Below are positions 34,226 through 45,323 of a stretch of DNA of 64,000 nucleotides, one piece after another. Every line of letters begins with the position of its first letter. Position 1 is the first letter of the stretch. The stretch is from Mycoplasma testudinis ATCC 43263 (GTDB taxonomy: Bacteria; Bacillota_I; Bacilli_A; Mycoplasmatales; Mycoplasmoidaceae). Below the pieces are notes generated by a model. It worked only from the letters and a program-made list of their open reading frames with translations, made no database searches and was not told the origin of the DNA. The position numbers were made by a program, and so were the translations under genes. Where the stretch lies: assembly GCF_000687795.1 (NCBI RefSeq), contig NZ_JHXT01000001.1:1-64000 (forward strand). The letters run 5' to 3'.

Positions 34226-35122
34226 TTAAGCCTTCTTCGCTAGAAATTCTTTTCTTGCTATATTGTATTTTTCGGCAAAAAACTTATGTGCTGCACTTAT
34301 TTCTGATGTCGCACTTTCCGCACTTTGTTTAGGATCATTCTTGCTTCACATTTCAATCATAAACGGGCCGTGAAAGTCAATTTTAAAAATACTTTTAAAT
34401 GATTCAACAAAATCAACAGTGCCTTTGCCAAAAGGAACGGTTTTAAATTGGGTTGGTGTAGTATCTTTAAAGTGAAAAGCCAAAATTTTATTTTTAGCTA
34501 ATTCCAGTTCGTTTTCAAAATTCCCTCTAGCAAATTGGTTTAAATTACCTATATCTGGATAAATTGCTAACATCGGCGAATTCAAATAAGTAAGCACATT
34601 TCAAATTCTAGACAAAGTCCCCAAAAAAGGTGTGTCCATTGATTCAAAAGCAATCTGAATACTGTAATACTGAGCCCAACGGCAAACTTTCTTCATATTT
34701 TCTAAAAAATATTTCTTTGTAACTTCATCACTGGGTTGATAATACTCATCATAACCTGCTAATTGAATAATTCTAATTCCAAGTTTTTTTGCAAAAATAA
34801 GTGCTAAATGAATTATTTCTAACCCTTTATCCCGTATTTTGCGTTCCTTGCTTCCCAAAGGAAACCGGCGATTAGCCGAAAGACACATTGAATTAATATA
34901 AAGTCCGCTGGCCAACATAGTTGATCTTAAATTGTCAATTTGTTTATCAGACCAATACAATCTTTCAATTCTTTCGTTTGCTTCATCTATACTGATTTCC
35001 ACAAAGTCAAATTTAGCTTTTTTAGCAATTGCAAAGCGATCTTTTCAATCGAATTTTGCATTAATTGCCTTTTCGTAAATTCCTAACTTGTATGGCTTAT
35101 TTTCAATATTTGGCAATTTCAT
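34226..35122 (-). CDS. ulaE: L-xylulose-5-phosphate 3-epimerase (or hexulose-6-P isomerase type)
   Basis: 298 residues. N-terminal YKLGIYEKAI....W.DRFAIAKKAKFDFVEISIDE matches UlaE. RIIQLAGYDEYYQ, IQIAFESMDTPFLGT, YPDIGNLNQF and FHFKDT follow in family order. It epimerises L-xylulose-5-phosphate to L-ribulose-5-phosphate in the ascorbate pathway. The start ATG 35122 is inside the last 26 nt of ulaD and has AAGGAA ahead of it, so expression is coupled. Two TGA Trp codons split it under the standard code. Confidence 0.93.
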
Positions 35123-35750
35123 CTTGCAATTCCTTTGCAGCTAACTCTGGGTTCTTAGCGTCACGAATTGTTCTTCCAGCGATAAAGATGTAAATTGGAA
35201 TCCCTTTAAATAACTTGATATCTTCAACATCAATACCGCCAGTAACAGTTACATTGAATCCCATATCAGCCAATCTTTTAACATTGTCAATATTTTTTTG
35301 GTCTCATTTAACACCTTCTTTTTGAGAATCGCGGCTCCGGTGTCAGACCACTTGATTAAGTCCCGCTTTTTTTCATTCTGCTACTTGTTCTCAAGTAAAG
35401 TGAGTTGTCATTTCAACTTGAACATCTGTATCTGGAAACTTTTTAGCTGTTTCGATAGTTTGTTTCAATGTCGAAGTTTCAGCTGCACAAATAACAGTTG
35501 TATAATTTGCTCCATTTTCGAAAAACATTTTTCCAAAAACTGCTCCAGCGTCGGCAATTTTACCATCTGCTACTATAATCTTGTTTGGGAAAGCTTCACG
35601 GATTTTTTTGATAGCAATTTTTCCTTCACTAGATATCAGAATTGTTCCAACTTCAATAACATCTAAATACTTTTCAGCTTTTTTGGCATCTTCAATAGCG
35701 CTTGTAATAGTCAAATTGTCTAAAGCAATTTGTAACATCGGTTTATTCAT
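35097..35750 (-). CDS. ulaD: 3-keto-L-gulonate-6-phosphate decarboxylase
   Basis: 217 residues, normal length. The family pattern is LQIALDNLTITSAIEDA, DVIEVGTILISSEG, IIVADGKIADAGAVFG (catalytic Asp, Lys and Asp region), VQVEMTTHFTWEQVAEW, VVWHRSRDSQ, VTVTGGI and FIAGRTIRDAKNP. It decarboxylates 3-keto-L-gulonate-6-phosphate to L-xylulose-5-phosphate, second cytosolic step of ascorbate use. It ends with TAA 35097-35099 after reading one final TGA as Trp, overlapping ulaE. Confidence 0.95.
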
Positions 35751-35765
35751 AATAATATCTTCTTT

Positions 35766-36248
35766 CTAATGGAAATTTTTTTGAAGATCAACTTTTTTAA
35801 TAATAGCGATAACTTCGTCTTTAGATTTAGCGTTTCGTAATTTCTCTACGTTAGATTCATCTTCTAAAATTGCTGCTATTTGAGGTAAAGCTACAGCAAC
35901 ATGAATATCTGGAGAATTGCTAGCTAACCCAATTAAAACACTTACGGGTCGATCATCGTTGTCAAAATAAACTGGCTCTTGTAAAGTAACTAAACTAAAA
36001 CCATTATCGTGAACATTTTCAAGTTTTCCTTCAGCGTGTGGCATTGCAACGTGATCCATTAAAATGAAGTATGGACCATTAGCTTTAACACTTTCAATAA
36101 TTGCGTCATAATATTTAGCTTCAACAATGTGCTTTTTAATTAGCGGTTCAATACAAACTTGAATTGCTTGTTTTCAATCTTTAGCAAGGCAATTAACTTG
36201 TATTGAATCGTTCTTAATTAAATTTTCTAATAAATCGATTCGTTCCAT
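35766..36248 (-). CDS. ulaC: PTS ascorbate-specific EIIA component
   Basis: 160 residues. The EIIA phosphorylation site His lies in ILMDHVAMPHAEG, with GFSLVTLQEPVYF and VLIGLASNSPDIHV following as in UlaC/SgaA. It relays phosphate from HPr to UlaB. The start ATG 36248 is 5 nt after ulaB. One TGA (Trp) lies near residue 25. The gene is 15 nt upstream of ulaD. Confidence 0.93.
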
Positions 36249-36253
36249 AATAA

Positions 36254-36529
36254 TTAAAGAACTTTTTGCAAAGCATTGCGAATTTCGTTTTTATCCATCA
36301 AATTTTTTACGCCAACAATTTTTGCTCTTTTATCTGTTGCAAAATTTTCAACTAAATGTGTTGAACAAATAATGATGTCAACAGAATTAACCATCCCTTT
36401 AGATTGACCCATTGAAAGAGCTTCAACTTCAGCTTCGATATTTAACTCTTTACAGATTTTTTGAACAGCTAATTTGATGAGCATTGAAGTACCCATTCCA
36501 TTTCCGCAAGCGGCGATTATTTTTAACAT
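36254..36529 (-). CDS. ulaB: PTS ascorbate-specific EIIB component
   Basis: 91 residues, normal length. The phosphocysteine is in the N-terminal loop IIAACGNGMGTSML (Cys8). VDIIICSTHLVENF is also typical. It phosphorylates ascorbate as UlaA imports it. It is separated from ulaA by about 115 nt, the largest gap inside the operon; no terminator is seen there. Confidence 0.95.
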   Translation of the reverse strand: MLKIIAACGNGMGTSMLIKLAVQKICKELNIEAEVEALSMGQSKGMVNSVDIIICSTHLVENFATDKRAKIVGVKNLMDKNEIRNALQKVL

Positions 36530-36644
36530 AGTGAGATTTCCTTTTTTGAAGAAAGTGATCTTAATCTTTCGTTTGCTTTGAAAGAAAAGATCACCTTTTT
36601 GAATTAATAGTTAAGTTATTTCAGAATTAAATTCTATTGAACAA

Positions 36645-38552
36645 TTATGCAGCTATAGTTTGCAATTCTTGTTTTTTAGAAGGTAAATGTTTTTCTTTAA
36701 AGCGTTGCAAGATTGATTTGGTATCACTCATTCCTGTGTCAATAAATTGAATGAATAAGAACAATCCAATAATTTGAGCAGGAATAAAGACATAAGCAAC
36801 AATGACGTTCATTGACGAGAAGATCAATGGCAACGATCAGAAGAAGGTCCAGTCAATCATCCCGTTAAATCCACTTAAGATTGGTGACGCTCTTGAGCCA
36901 TCAGCTAATAATGGAATACCAACAGCTGCAGGATCATTAACAGCATTTGTAAGTTGACCTAAAGCAAAAGAAACTACAATAATTTCGATTACCCCATACA
37001 TAAACGGAATGCTAACCGCGGCCTTCCAACCCCCTTGCATATTTGCGTAAATTCCAATAGCACCAGAGTTAAAGAATAAGGTAATAAACAATGGAATAGT
37101 AACAGCAATTGATAATCCAGGAATTTGGCTTAAACCAATAACAATTCCAACACCAATGAATTGACCAATTACACCGGCAACAAAACCAAAGGTAACAGAG
37201 TTTGGACTAAATCCATAAACCGAAGCGATATCAACAGCAACCACAGCACCTGGGATTACCTTTTCAGATATTCCTTGGAACGATTGTTGTAATTCAGTAA
37301 CAAACATACGAACACCAGTAATGATGGCCATAATTCCAGCCACTAAGAATAATGAACCCATGATAACTCTAACAACTCAGAAGCTACCAATATTACCAGC
37401 AGCGCCTCACAAAGAGTTAGAAGCAATAATTCCATCAAATGTGTTATTTTGGGTTACAACCCCTGCAGCATTTGTGACAACACGTCCTGATGTTTGTAAG
37501 ATAATAGCTAAGATTAAGAATAAGATGACAATAATCAAACTTTGGACAAAAATGTTATCTTCAAAAATTCTGAACTTACGACTCATACGACGATTTTCTG
37601 CTGATACGATTTCGTGACCTTTTTTAGTAAATGAGAAGTATTTACCAAGTTTGTTTGCTAAAGTCAATCCCAACATTTGTTGGTGACCAATTGCAAAGTT
37701 TGCATTATCAGTTAGTTTATTAGTAACTTTAATGGTTGCAGTTGTTGCAGTTGATCAATAAGTTCCTAAGAATATACCTGCCATTACAATTGTTCCGGCT
37801 TGAGCACCACTTTGCATAGTGTTATCACCAAGTAACGGAAAGTTTCTAAAGAACAACACATAAATAAATGGAACAATAACAGCACTGTGTTGGAACATAA
37901 TGTGACCAGTGGTCATTACAGCATGACAGTTAGTTCAACGTTTAAGAGAAACGATAATTAAGTTAATTACAAATCCAATAATTAAAGCATAACTAATTCA
38001 CGAAACATAACCTCCACCACCAAATGCAGCAAGGAAGTTTGAACCACTACTTCAACCTAAATAAGGGTCAAGTGGAACAACGTTAACAGTGAATGAATTT
38101 CTAATTGCAGTAAATAATGGTGTGGAAATACCAACAACAGCAGAACTACCAATTGACAACAACAAAACTCCAATAGCGGTTTTTACAGCACCGATTAGCG
38201 CATCAACAAAACCACGTTTTAGTGTTAAGTATCCTAAGAAACTCAACAACGCTAACAGAATCGCTGGAACCCCTAATATGTTACGAATTAAAACAACGTC
38301 AACATATCACGAGACAGCACCACCCGCATCTTGAAAGTTACCAGCAATAGCTGGGTATCTAACGTTAGCTGTTGGGTCAACAACGAATGCGCCCACACCA
38401 ACACCAGCAACAATTAAGTATCCAAGTATAATCACTAAGATAAAAACAGATCAACCGACAATTCATTTCCAATTGTCTTTTAAAGTTCATTTTTTCTTTA
38501 GTGATTTCTTTTTATCAGTTGAATTCTGGGATGAATTTGGAAAATCTGACAT
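36645..38552 (-). CDS. ulaA: PTS ascorbate-specific EIIC permease
   Basis: 635 residues rebuilt across about nine UGA codons. It is longer than E. coli UlaA (465 residues, from memory), partly from an N-terminal extension of about 35 polar residues and a long loop near 290-330. The SgaT/UlaA pattern is clear: GFVDALIGAVKTAIGVLLLSIGSS at segment 2, GHIMFQHSAVIVPFIY, GNTMQSGAQAGTIVMAGIF-like blocks, and VTELQQSFQGISEKVIPGAVVAVDI. About eleven membrane segments. It imports and phosphorylates L-ascorbate with UlaB and UlaC. Confidence 0.93.
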
Positions 38553-38566
38553 AAAAAATCCTTATT

Positions 38567-39625
38567 TTATTTTACTTTTAAGCGTTTTTTGATTTCCAAC
38601 GCTCATGGATCGACCTTACTAGAATTAAATTTACGAGGTTCATCAAATGCAAGAATTTCTTTTGGATTTTCAACAAGCATTGTCTTGATTTGTTTTTCGG
38701 TTACTCCCAGTTGTTTTAATAAAGGAAGAAATCTTTCAAACAAGTAAGCAAAACCAAAAGTTAATTTTCCACGTTCAGCACCATAATTTCTTTGGTACAA
38801 AACCCGTCCCGCATCTAAAGCTAAGGTAATATTTTTTTCATAGCCTTTATCTAATAATCATTTCAAGTTTTCGGCCAGTGTTGAATCAGGATAGTATTTA
38901 ACCCGGTCTGGACCATCAAAACAAATATTAACGTTTAGGTCTTTAATAATTTTTTCGTAATAATACTTATCAGGGTTTTTATTTAAATGTGATAATTCAA
39001 TTTTTCTTGGATTTGCTCCAAAACTGATTAAGTATTTTGCAACTTCATAAGCCATAGTCCCTAATTGGGTATGTACTAAAATAGGACATCCAGTTTCTAC
39101 TGAAGTACGTGCTGCAATTTCAAGCGCTTTAAATTCTAAACGATCAATTGCTGCATATCCCGTTCCGGCCTTAATAATTCCAGCTTTTGCTGTACCCCGT
39201 TTAACGAATGGACCATTATAGTTATACATATCCATCCCCTCAGTAATTTCAGCTTTTGTTAATTTAACTATTTCATCAATTGGAACTTCAGCTAGTCATG
39301 AACTATACTTGTCATAAAACTGAGCTTTGTGGAATCCAGTACTCATAATAAAGTTGACTTTACCTTTTAAAGCATTAGCGATTTCTAACGTCTTTAAAAC
39401 ATCTCGGCCAACGTTTGGTGGATCCATGACACAAATTGTGCGTCCCCCACATCTATAATATTCTTCGCATTCTTTTATGGCCGCTTCAACACTAAGCATA
39501 ATGAAGTCTGCGTGTTCATGAGATTCAGGACCGCCATTTTTAATTAAATGGTCGTGACAATCAGTAACCCCTAATTTTTCTGGAGAAATGTCACCAAGGA
39601 TAGTCCTTGCAAATTTATTTTTCAT
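38567..39625 (-). CDS. Phosphotriesterase-family lactonase of the ula operon
   Basis: 352 residues of the PTE amidohydrolase type. The metal ligands can be placed: HDH in LGVTDCHDHLIKNGG, the carboxylated Lys in AGIIKAGTGY, His in ILVHTQLGTMA, His in IELSHLNKNPD, and Asp in ITLALDAGR. PTE-like enzymes of other mycoplasmas hydrolyse phosphorylated sugar lactones, so opening of L-ascorbate-6-phosphate or a related lactone is likely here. It is first in the operon, 14 nt before ulaA, and stands in for UlaG, which is absent from the window. The exact substrate is inferred from position. Confidence 0.88.
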
Positions 39626-39988
39626 AAAACTCCTTCAATTAATAAATCACAAAAGTGATTAAATAATGTCAAAGATATAACTATTAAACTGTATCAAACT
39701 GTGATCATGCAAATCAATAGAATTTAAACTTTGACATCGCATATAAGGAACTCAATATTTCATCCTTCTGTTTTTTAAACAGATTGGAAAAGTCCAATTA
39801 AATTATAAACTTGTATATTTTTATGAATTTATAAAATGAAAAATAATGCGAAATCTTTTCGCCATAAAAAAACCAAAAATGTGTAAAAAATATGAAATTT
39901 GAAAAAAATGTGATAGCAAGATACAAAAAAATATTTTTTGCAATATGAAAAGGTTTTCATTTTTGAAAACAAAAAAGCCAATTAACTT
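39626..39988. promoter_or_regulatory. Upstream region of the ula operon with two dyads
   Basis: 363 nt without a gene. AATCAC-aaaa-GTGATT forms a dyad at 39645-39660. ATGTCAAAG (39666-39674) and CTTTGACAT (39729-39737) form a wide inverted pair; each contains a TTGACA-like -35 on one strand. These could be a promoter and operator for an ascorbate-responsive regulator, but no regulator gene is adjacent. The rest is AT-rich and shows nothing else. Confidence 0.4.
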
Positions 39989-40489
39989 TTATTTTTCTTC
40001 TACGCTAGTTTCTGGTTGTGAGTATCCATCGTACTCATAATTTAGTTGCAAGATCAACGAAATGCAAGATCTTAAATCATTTGCTGTAAAAATAACATCA
40101 ATAGCTGATGTGTGATAAAAGTTGTTCCGGAACCAACGAAATTTATGCATGGTATCGGTAAAGTATGCCGCTTTTTTTTCAAATGGTGTATTATCTTCAA
40201 ATAACTCGGCTCGTAAAGAATGATCAACTATTTCATGAAATCTTTTATTTTGTCATAAACTATCAATTAAAGATGCTAAGTCGCCAATTATTCCATATCT
40301 AATTTTCATAATCGTTTCAAACTTCATTCATGCATAAGTAATGATTTTTAAAAATTTTCCGTTCATAATACGACGATCAAAATAAGCTCAGTCATATTTT
40401 TCGAAATATGCTAAACCTTGTTGCTTACGACATTTTATTTCGTGTGACAGTCAACGATTTATTTCAGCATCATTTTTAAATTTTGGCAT
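39989..40489 (-). CDS. Hypothetical protein with a HEPN-like RNxxxH motif
   Basis: 166 residues with five UGA Trp codons, invisible under the standard code. It is predicted helical. RNNFYH at residues 121-126 fits the RX4-6H motif of HEPN RNases, set in the usual frame of an aromatic helix before (MHKFRWF) and a hydrophobic helix after (LRSCISLILQL). No nucleotidyltransferase partner is adjacent, so it is not an obvious HEPN-MNT toxin pair. It could be an RNase, or a HEPN-fold binding protein, or simply resemble it by chance. Confidence 0.6.
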
Positions 40490-40614
40490 ACAAAATTTTC
40501 CTTAATTGATTTATCAGTTAGTATCAATTTGTCATTTTTTTAATTTACTTAAGTATTAAAATCATTGATATTTTATTCTGAAATCTTTGAATTGCTAATA
40601 TTATATAGGTAATT

Positions 40615-40656
40615 AAAAAAATCAGGAATAGCATTTAACGCTTGGCCTGATTTTTT
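40615..40656 (-). terminator. Terminator after the DUF302 fusion gene
   Basis: An 11-bp stem (AAAAAATCAGG 40615-40625, CCTGATTTTTT 40646-40656) lies between two minus-strand genes, just past the stop at 40700. Confidence 0.8.
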
Positions 40657-40699
40657 GGTTTTCAATTTATTTAGTTTACTAATTAATTTTTAAACAATA

Positions 40700-42193
40700 T
40701 TAATAAACACTAGCAGCTTTATTAATTAAAGTAACAACAGCTTTTTTGATCTTCTTTAATACGGGACATTTACTATCGAGATTATAAAGCTTTGCAAAAC
40801 TCATTAAGTTCTCTGTAGTAACCCAAACGTTTGCACTAGAATCTTCATAAACCCCAATTGATAAAGGTAACCTCGATCCCATTCATGGATTGTCTTGAAT
40901 TAAATGAGTACCTACTGCGGGATTACCAAAAGTTATTACTTTATTAAAGTTCAACTTCATTTTAGCGTCAACAGCATTCTTTTGATGGTCTACTTCTGCA
41001 AAAATAGTGTTACCTGATTTTTGAATTAATTTTTTTAATTTTTCATAAGTATCTGGCGCATTCAAACGAGATTCAACTGTAGTGAATAAATCTTGGTTAG
41101 CTGGTACCATTAAATCGGTCTTAAATGCTGCTGCTATCTCCCGCGCTAATTCTGTAACTTCTAAGCCTTGTTTTGTTGCTAGAATAGTAACACACACTAA
41201 ATCAGCAGGATCAGTAAATCTTGACAAGTAAGTTGTAAATCCATTAGTATTATCGTAAATATCCATAAATCCTTTAGAATGAGTAAATTGTCATCCGCAA
41301 GAAGCATTGATGGTTTTTCCATTCAATTCCATCCCAGAATAAATGAATTTGCGGTTGGTACCTTCTTTAACTAAAACTGTTCCTGCTAAAGCTATATCTC
41401 AAAAACTGATTTCGTATGCAGAAGCATAAATATCGCAGTAGCCTCTTAAATTAACATCTTCAATTAGATTATCATCTTGACTTTCAGCAATTTCTTGACC
41501 ATCAATGTAAGCAACTTCTTGTTTGAAACGTTGGTGATCATGAATCTTTTTTACTTTTTCTAAAGTAATGTGCTTAGCTTTATCTTTTAAAAAGAAGGTA
41601 TTTTTTAATTTCAGCCGTTCAATTTGGTTTTTGTTGACCCAAGCTTCATAACTCATCTTTGTTACTTTATCAATAATTAAAGATAATAAATAAAAGTTTG
41701 AAGGATTTTGTTCAATTTGCGTATTTGGTTCATGATGCAAAGCGGATTTAAGAATTCATTCTGCAATTTGTTTTTTATCATAAATTTTAATAGGACTATA
41801 ATCACTTCGTTTAGTAAAATCAATTAAACCACTAGTGTGTTGCAAAAGATTTTTTATTTTAATTGCTTTCAGTTGTTTATCAACTTTGAAAAATTTATCG
41901 ATACTATCGTCTAAATCAAGCAGTTTATTTTCGTAAGCTTGCATAACCGCAATTGCCATATATCCTTGAGAAATCCTTCCGACTGGAAAGACAGTATTCC
42001 CTGACACCAGTTTTTCACCTTCGCTATTAGCAGCTGCCGTTCCATAATTTACTACCCGACTAATATATGGAGCTTGAACTATTGATAAAGCTAAACCACC
42101 AACTTCGTTTTCTTCCATAAAATTCCCAATTAAGCGATCAATAGTCGCGCCATTCAAATCTACCTTATAACTACCACGTATATTTTTTGACAT
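40700..42193 (-). CDS. Degenerate serine-hydrolase (beta-lactamase fold) fused to DUF302
   Basis: 497 residues. Residues 1 to about 340 follow the class C beta-lactamase/esterase pattern (LIGNFMEENEVGGLALSIV, TVFPVGRISQGYMAIAVMQ, LLDLDDSIDKFF, IKNLLQHTSGLIDF, NFYLLSLIIDKVT). At the SxxK position the residues are Arg73 and Gln76, and the YxN Tyr is also missing, so it is probably inactive as a serine hydrolase. The C-terminal 120 residues resemble DUF302 (VITFGNPAVGTHLIQDNP..GSRLPLSIGVYE). Cytosolic: no signal peptide. Role unknown. Confidence 0.75.
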
Positions 42194-42432
42194 TATTTGT
42201 CTCCGTTGTGTTGTATTAGTTTTTGCTAATTACCCTAATCATACGCCTAAGTCAATTTTTTTGCACTAAATATGATTATAGAACCACTATATTTTTGTTT
42301 CCATAGTTAATCCAATTTTGTTTCTAATTTCTTTAAATTTTCTAATTAATGATCAAAAATTAACTTTAAAAATAATGAATAAGCAAGAAAAAATAAACCA
42401 TTAATTTTGGATTTAAACAAAAAAACATGAAA

Positions 42433-42454
42433 AAAAATCGCCGAAGCGATTTTT
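42433..42454 (-). terminator. Terminator of the pyruvate dehydrogenase operon
   Basis: AAAAATCGC (42433-42441), loop CGAA, GCGATTTTT (42446-42454): a compact perfect stem 24 nt after the last gene of the operon. The stretch from 42194 to 42432 holds no gene that I can see. Confidence 0.8.
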
Positions 42455-42477
42455 GACATGTATTTGAAGATACTAAA

Positions 42478-42861
42478 TTAATGATGATTTTGTGAATGAG
42501 TTAAATAGCGCAAATACGCAGGTAATTCTTCATATGCAATAACTTCTGGGAGCTTTTTTTCGCAATAGATTGATAACGGTTTGAAAAACCTTAAAACTAA
42601 ACTCGAAAAAAGAAAATAAGGTAAATACGAATACTTACTAGCAAACGCATCAACGCTGCCACAAATCGCATTGGCAGTTAACTCATTCACTATAAAATTT
42701 GCAAAATCAGGACACTTATTAATTAGGGTTTGATCTTTTTGTAAATCATCTATACTAACAAGTTGTTGCAAACTTAATTCTTGTCATACGTGATCTGAAA
42801 GTTGTTTAACAAATTTTTTAAGTTGCTTACAATAAGATAAATTAACTAGACGATTTTCCAT
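42478..42861 (-). CDS. Hypothetical protein at the end of the PDH operon
   Basis: 127 residues with one UGA Trp. ATG 42861 lies inside the end of lplA (20-nt overlap), implying coupling. Helical and soluble by eye, with Leu/Phe-rich stretches (LPYFLFSSLVLRFF) and a His-rich end. I recognise no family. Its position suggests a link to lipoylation or PDH, but that is only inference. Confidence 0.65.
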
Positions 42862-43864
42862 TATCAAACATTAATTCCAAAATTTCATTAGCTTGGATAG
42901 TTCCAAAGTATTTACTTAAATCGATTTTTTCTAACACGGTATTAACTGCTGATTGTTCGAAATTGACGCCGATGAAAAGATTAAGTATTTCACTTAAATC
43001 ACTCACGCTTAAGAAGTCACCATAAAATTTAATATCGGTGATTTTACCTTCATTAGTTTGTAAATTAACTTCAATTAATCCACCAGGAAATTTCTTTTTA
43101 TTGATAAACGAAAATTCTTTAGTTTCACCATAATTCCATTCTCATGTACTAAAGTGATACTTGGCACGGTTGGCTATCCAAGTTTTAGCTTTTTCATCTA
43201 ATTCAATTGTTTGAGCAGATTCGTGAATAATAAATCAATCACATAACTGTTTTTTAAAATGGTCGACATCGCGCAACTTTGAATCCTTTGATAAATGATC
43301 AACGATATTAGTCACACGTTTACGAATTGAATCAATTCCCTTGGCGGCGATCTTGGTTGGATCAACGGTTAAATACAAATTGAGTAATTCAAAATTAACG
43401 TTAAACATTAAAGTTCCATGTTGTAACAACTTCTTTTTGTACAAATATTGGGCATTTCCACTAATTTTTTTACCGTCAATCTCAATATCATTGCGACCAT
43501 GAAAAACGGCATTAACTCCAATGTTTTGCAAAAAATCAACAACAGGTTGGCCGATTATTGCAAATTGGCTTGGCTTGTTAACTTGCACATCATCAATGAT
43601 TGTGTAACATAAATTACCCAAATCTTGGTAAACTGTTCCTCCGCCAGAAAACCGTCGGACCAGATTAACATGGTCTTTTTTGACATTAACCAAATTAATT
43701 TCTTTAAATGTATTTTGGTTTCTACCAACAAAAATGGTGTTGTCGTTTTGTCAAATAAAAAGGATTGGCTCGTTATTTGGATTATCGTATTCTTTTAGTA
43801 AGTATTCTTCTGTAGCGGCATTGAAATATGGATCGGTGGTATGAGAAATAAACAAAAGGGGCAT
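42842..43864 (-). CDS. lplA: Lipoate-protein ligase
   Basis: 340 residues, normal LplA length. Family motifs: RRFSGGGTVYQDLGNLCYTII (lipoate/AMP loop), FHGRNDIEIDGKKISGNAQY with the key Lys, and LLQHGTLMFNVN. The C-terminal accessory domain is present (YGETKEFSF then GGLIEVNLQTNEGKITDIKFYGDFL). It attaches free lipoate to the lipoyl domain protein encoded upstream in the same operon. It starts 8 nt after lpdA. About six UGA Trp codons. Confidence 0.94.
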
Positions 43865-43872
43865 AAGTTTAA

Positions 43873-45279
43873 TTATTGAATATTAAAGATATGATCTTTA
43901 AAATTTTCGTAAATAATCTTACGTGCAGCATCACCAATAGATTCGGCAATAGCTGGGTGGGGATGAATTGCACCATAAATATCAAACACAGTCATTCCGT
44001 TAGTTAAAGCTACAGCAATTTCACTAATCATATCGCTTGAAGCACTACTAATCATATGAACCCCTAAAATTTGGCCGTTTTCTTTATTGGCTAACATCTT
44101 CATCATTCCGCGTGTTTCTCCATCAGCAATCGCTTTTCCATTTGATGTCATAGGTAAAACAGCTTTTACATAAGGGATATTGTGATCTTTTAAGTATTCT
44201 TCGGTGTAACCAATAGTCGCAATTTCTGAATGGGTGTAAATACAACCAGGAGTGAATAATGGTAAAACCCGCATTGGGTTGTGGTGTAAAATGTGATCTA
44301 CCACAAACCGTGCTTGGTGATATGCATAGTGAGCTAACATCATTTGACCTGTTACATCACCAGCCATGTAAATATGCGGCTTACTAGTTTGTAAGTATTC
44401 ATTTAATTTAATGTGGCCTTTTTCATCTCGATCAAGATTAAGTGGTTCAAGTAATTCATCATTAACCTTACGACCAACACTTTCAAGAATGTAATCACCT
44501 TCAATGACTTGATCTTTACCATCAACATTAATATGTAAGTTGCCACCTTCAGACTTAATAATTTTGGCATTTAAAATAACTTTAACACCATAATCAGTCA
44601 AGTGCCGTAAAGCGTGACGACTAATATCGCTGTCTAATTTTTCTAAAATTCGATCTAAGCCTTGAACAATCGTAACTTCGGCATGCATGCTGCGGTAAAT
44701 GGTTGCGATTTCAATTCCAATAACCCCACCACCAATTACGGTAAATCTTCGGGGAATTGAAGGTAAATTCAATGCTTCGGTTGAACCTATCATTTTTCCA
44801 GATTTATAAGATTCAGCAAATCCTGGTAAATTTAGTGAACGGTTACGACTTCCGGTTGCGACTAAAATATTTTCACCAGTGTAATTTTTTCCGTTAACTT
44901 GAACTGTGTGATCATCTATAAAACTAGCTTCACCTTCAATCACAGTTGCTTTAGCAGCTTTTAAAATATATTTAACGCCATTAACTAAAGTATCAACCAC
45001 TTTTTGCTTACGAGTTTGAATCATCGCTCAGTTAGGTTTAAAAGATGCGTTTTCAGAAAATTCAATTCCATAAGAACTTGCATTTTCTAAATAGTGAGCA
45101 ATTTTACCACTTTTAATTAAAGCTTTAGTCGGAATACAACCGATGTTTAAACAAACACCACCATACATTCCTTTTTCAATAATTAATACCTTTTTTCCAT
45201 AATGGCCTGCTTGTTCAGCAGCCATATAACCACCAGGACCAGCCCCGATGATAATTAAATCAAAATCAAAATTATTCAT
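43873..45279 (-). CDS. lpdA: Dihydrolipoamide dehydrogenase (E3)
   Basis: 468 residues. FAD-binding DFDLIIIGAGPGGYMAAEQA, the redox disulfide in GVCLNIGCIPTKA, NAD-binding RFTVIGGGVIGIEIATIY, IYMAGDVTGQMMLAHYA, and the C-terminal catalytic HPHPAIAE. It reoxidises dihydrolipoyl groups of E2. No lipoyl domain is fused to its N-terminus, unlike in some mycoplasmas. I chose ATG 45279 (MNNFDFD) over an in-frame upstream start at 45303 because it gives the standard family N-terminus. Confidence 0.96.
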
Positions 45280-45323
45280 TATGTTATCCCTGATTATTTT
45301 CAAAAATATTTGTTTTTATATTC

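Noticed and set aside
40700-42193. Penicillin-binding protein or active beta-lactamase
   Set aside because: The catalytic SxxK and YxN residues are missing and a wall-less cell has no substrate.
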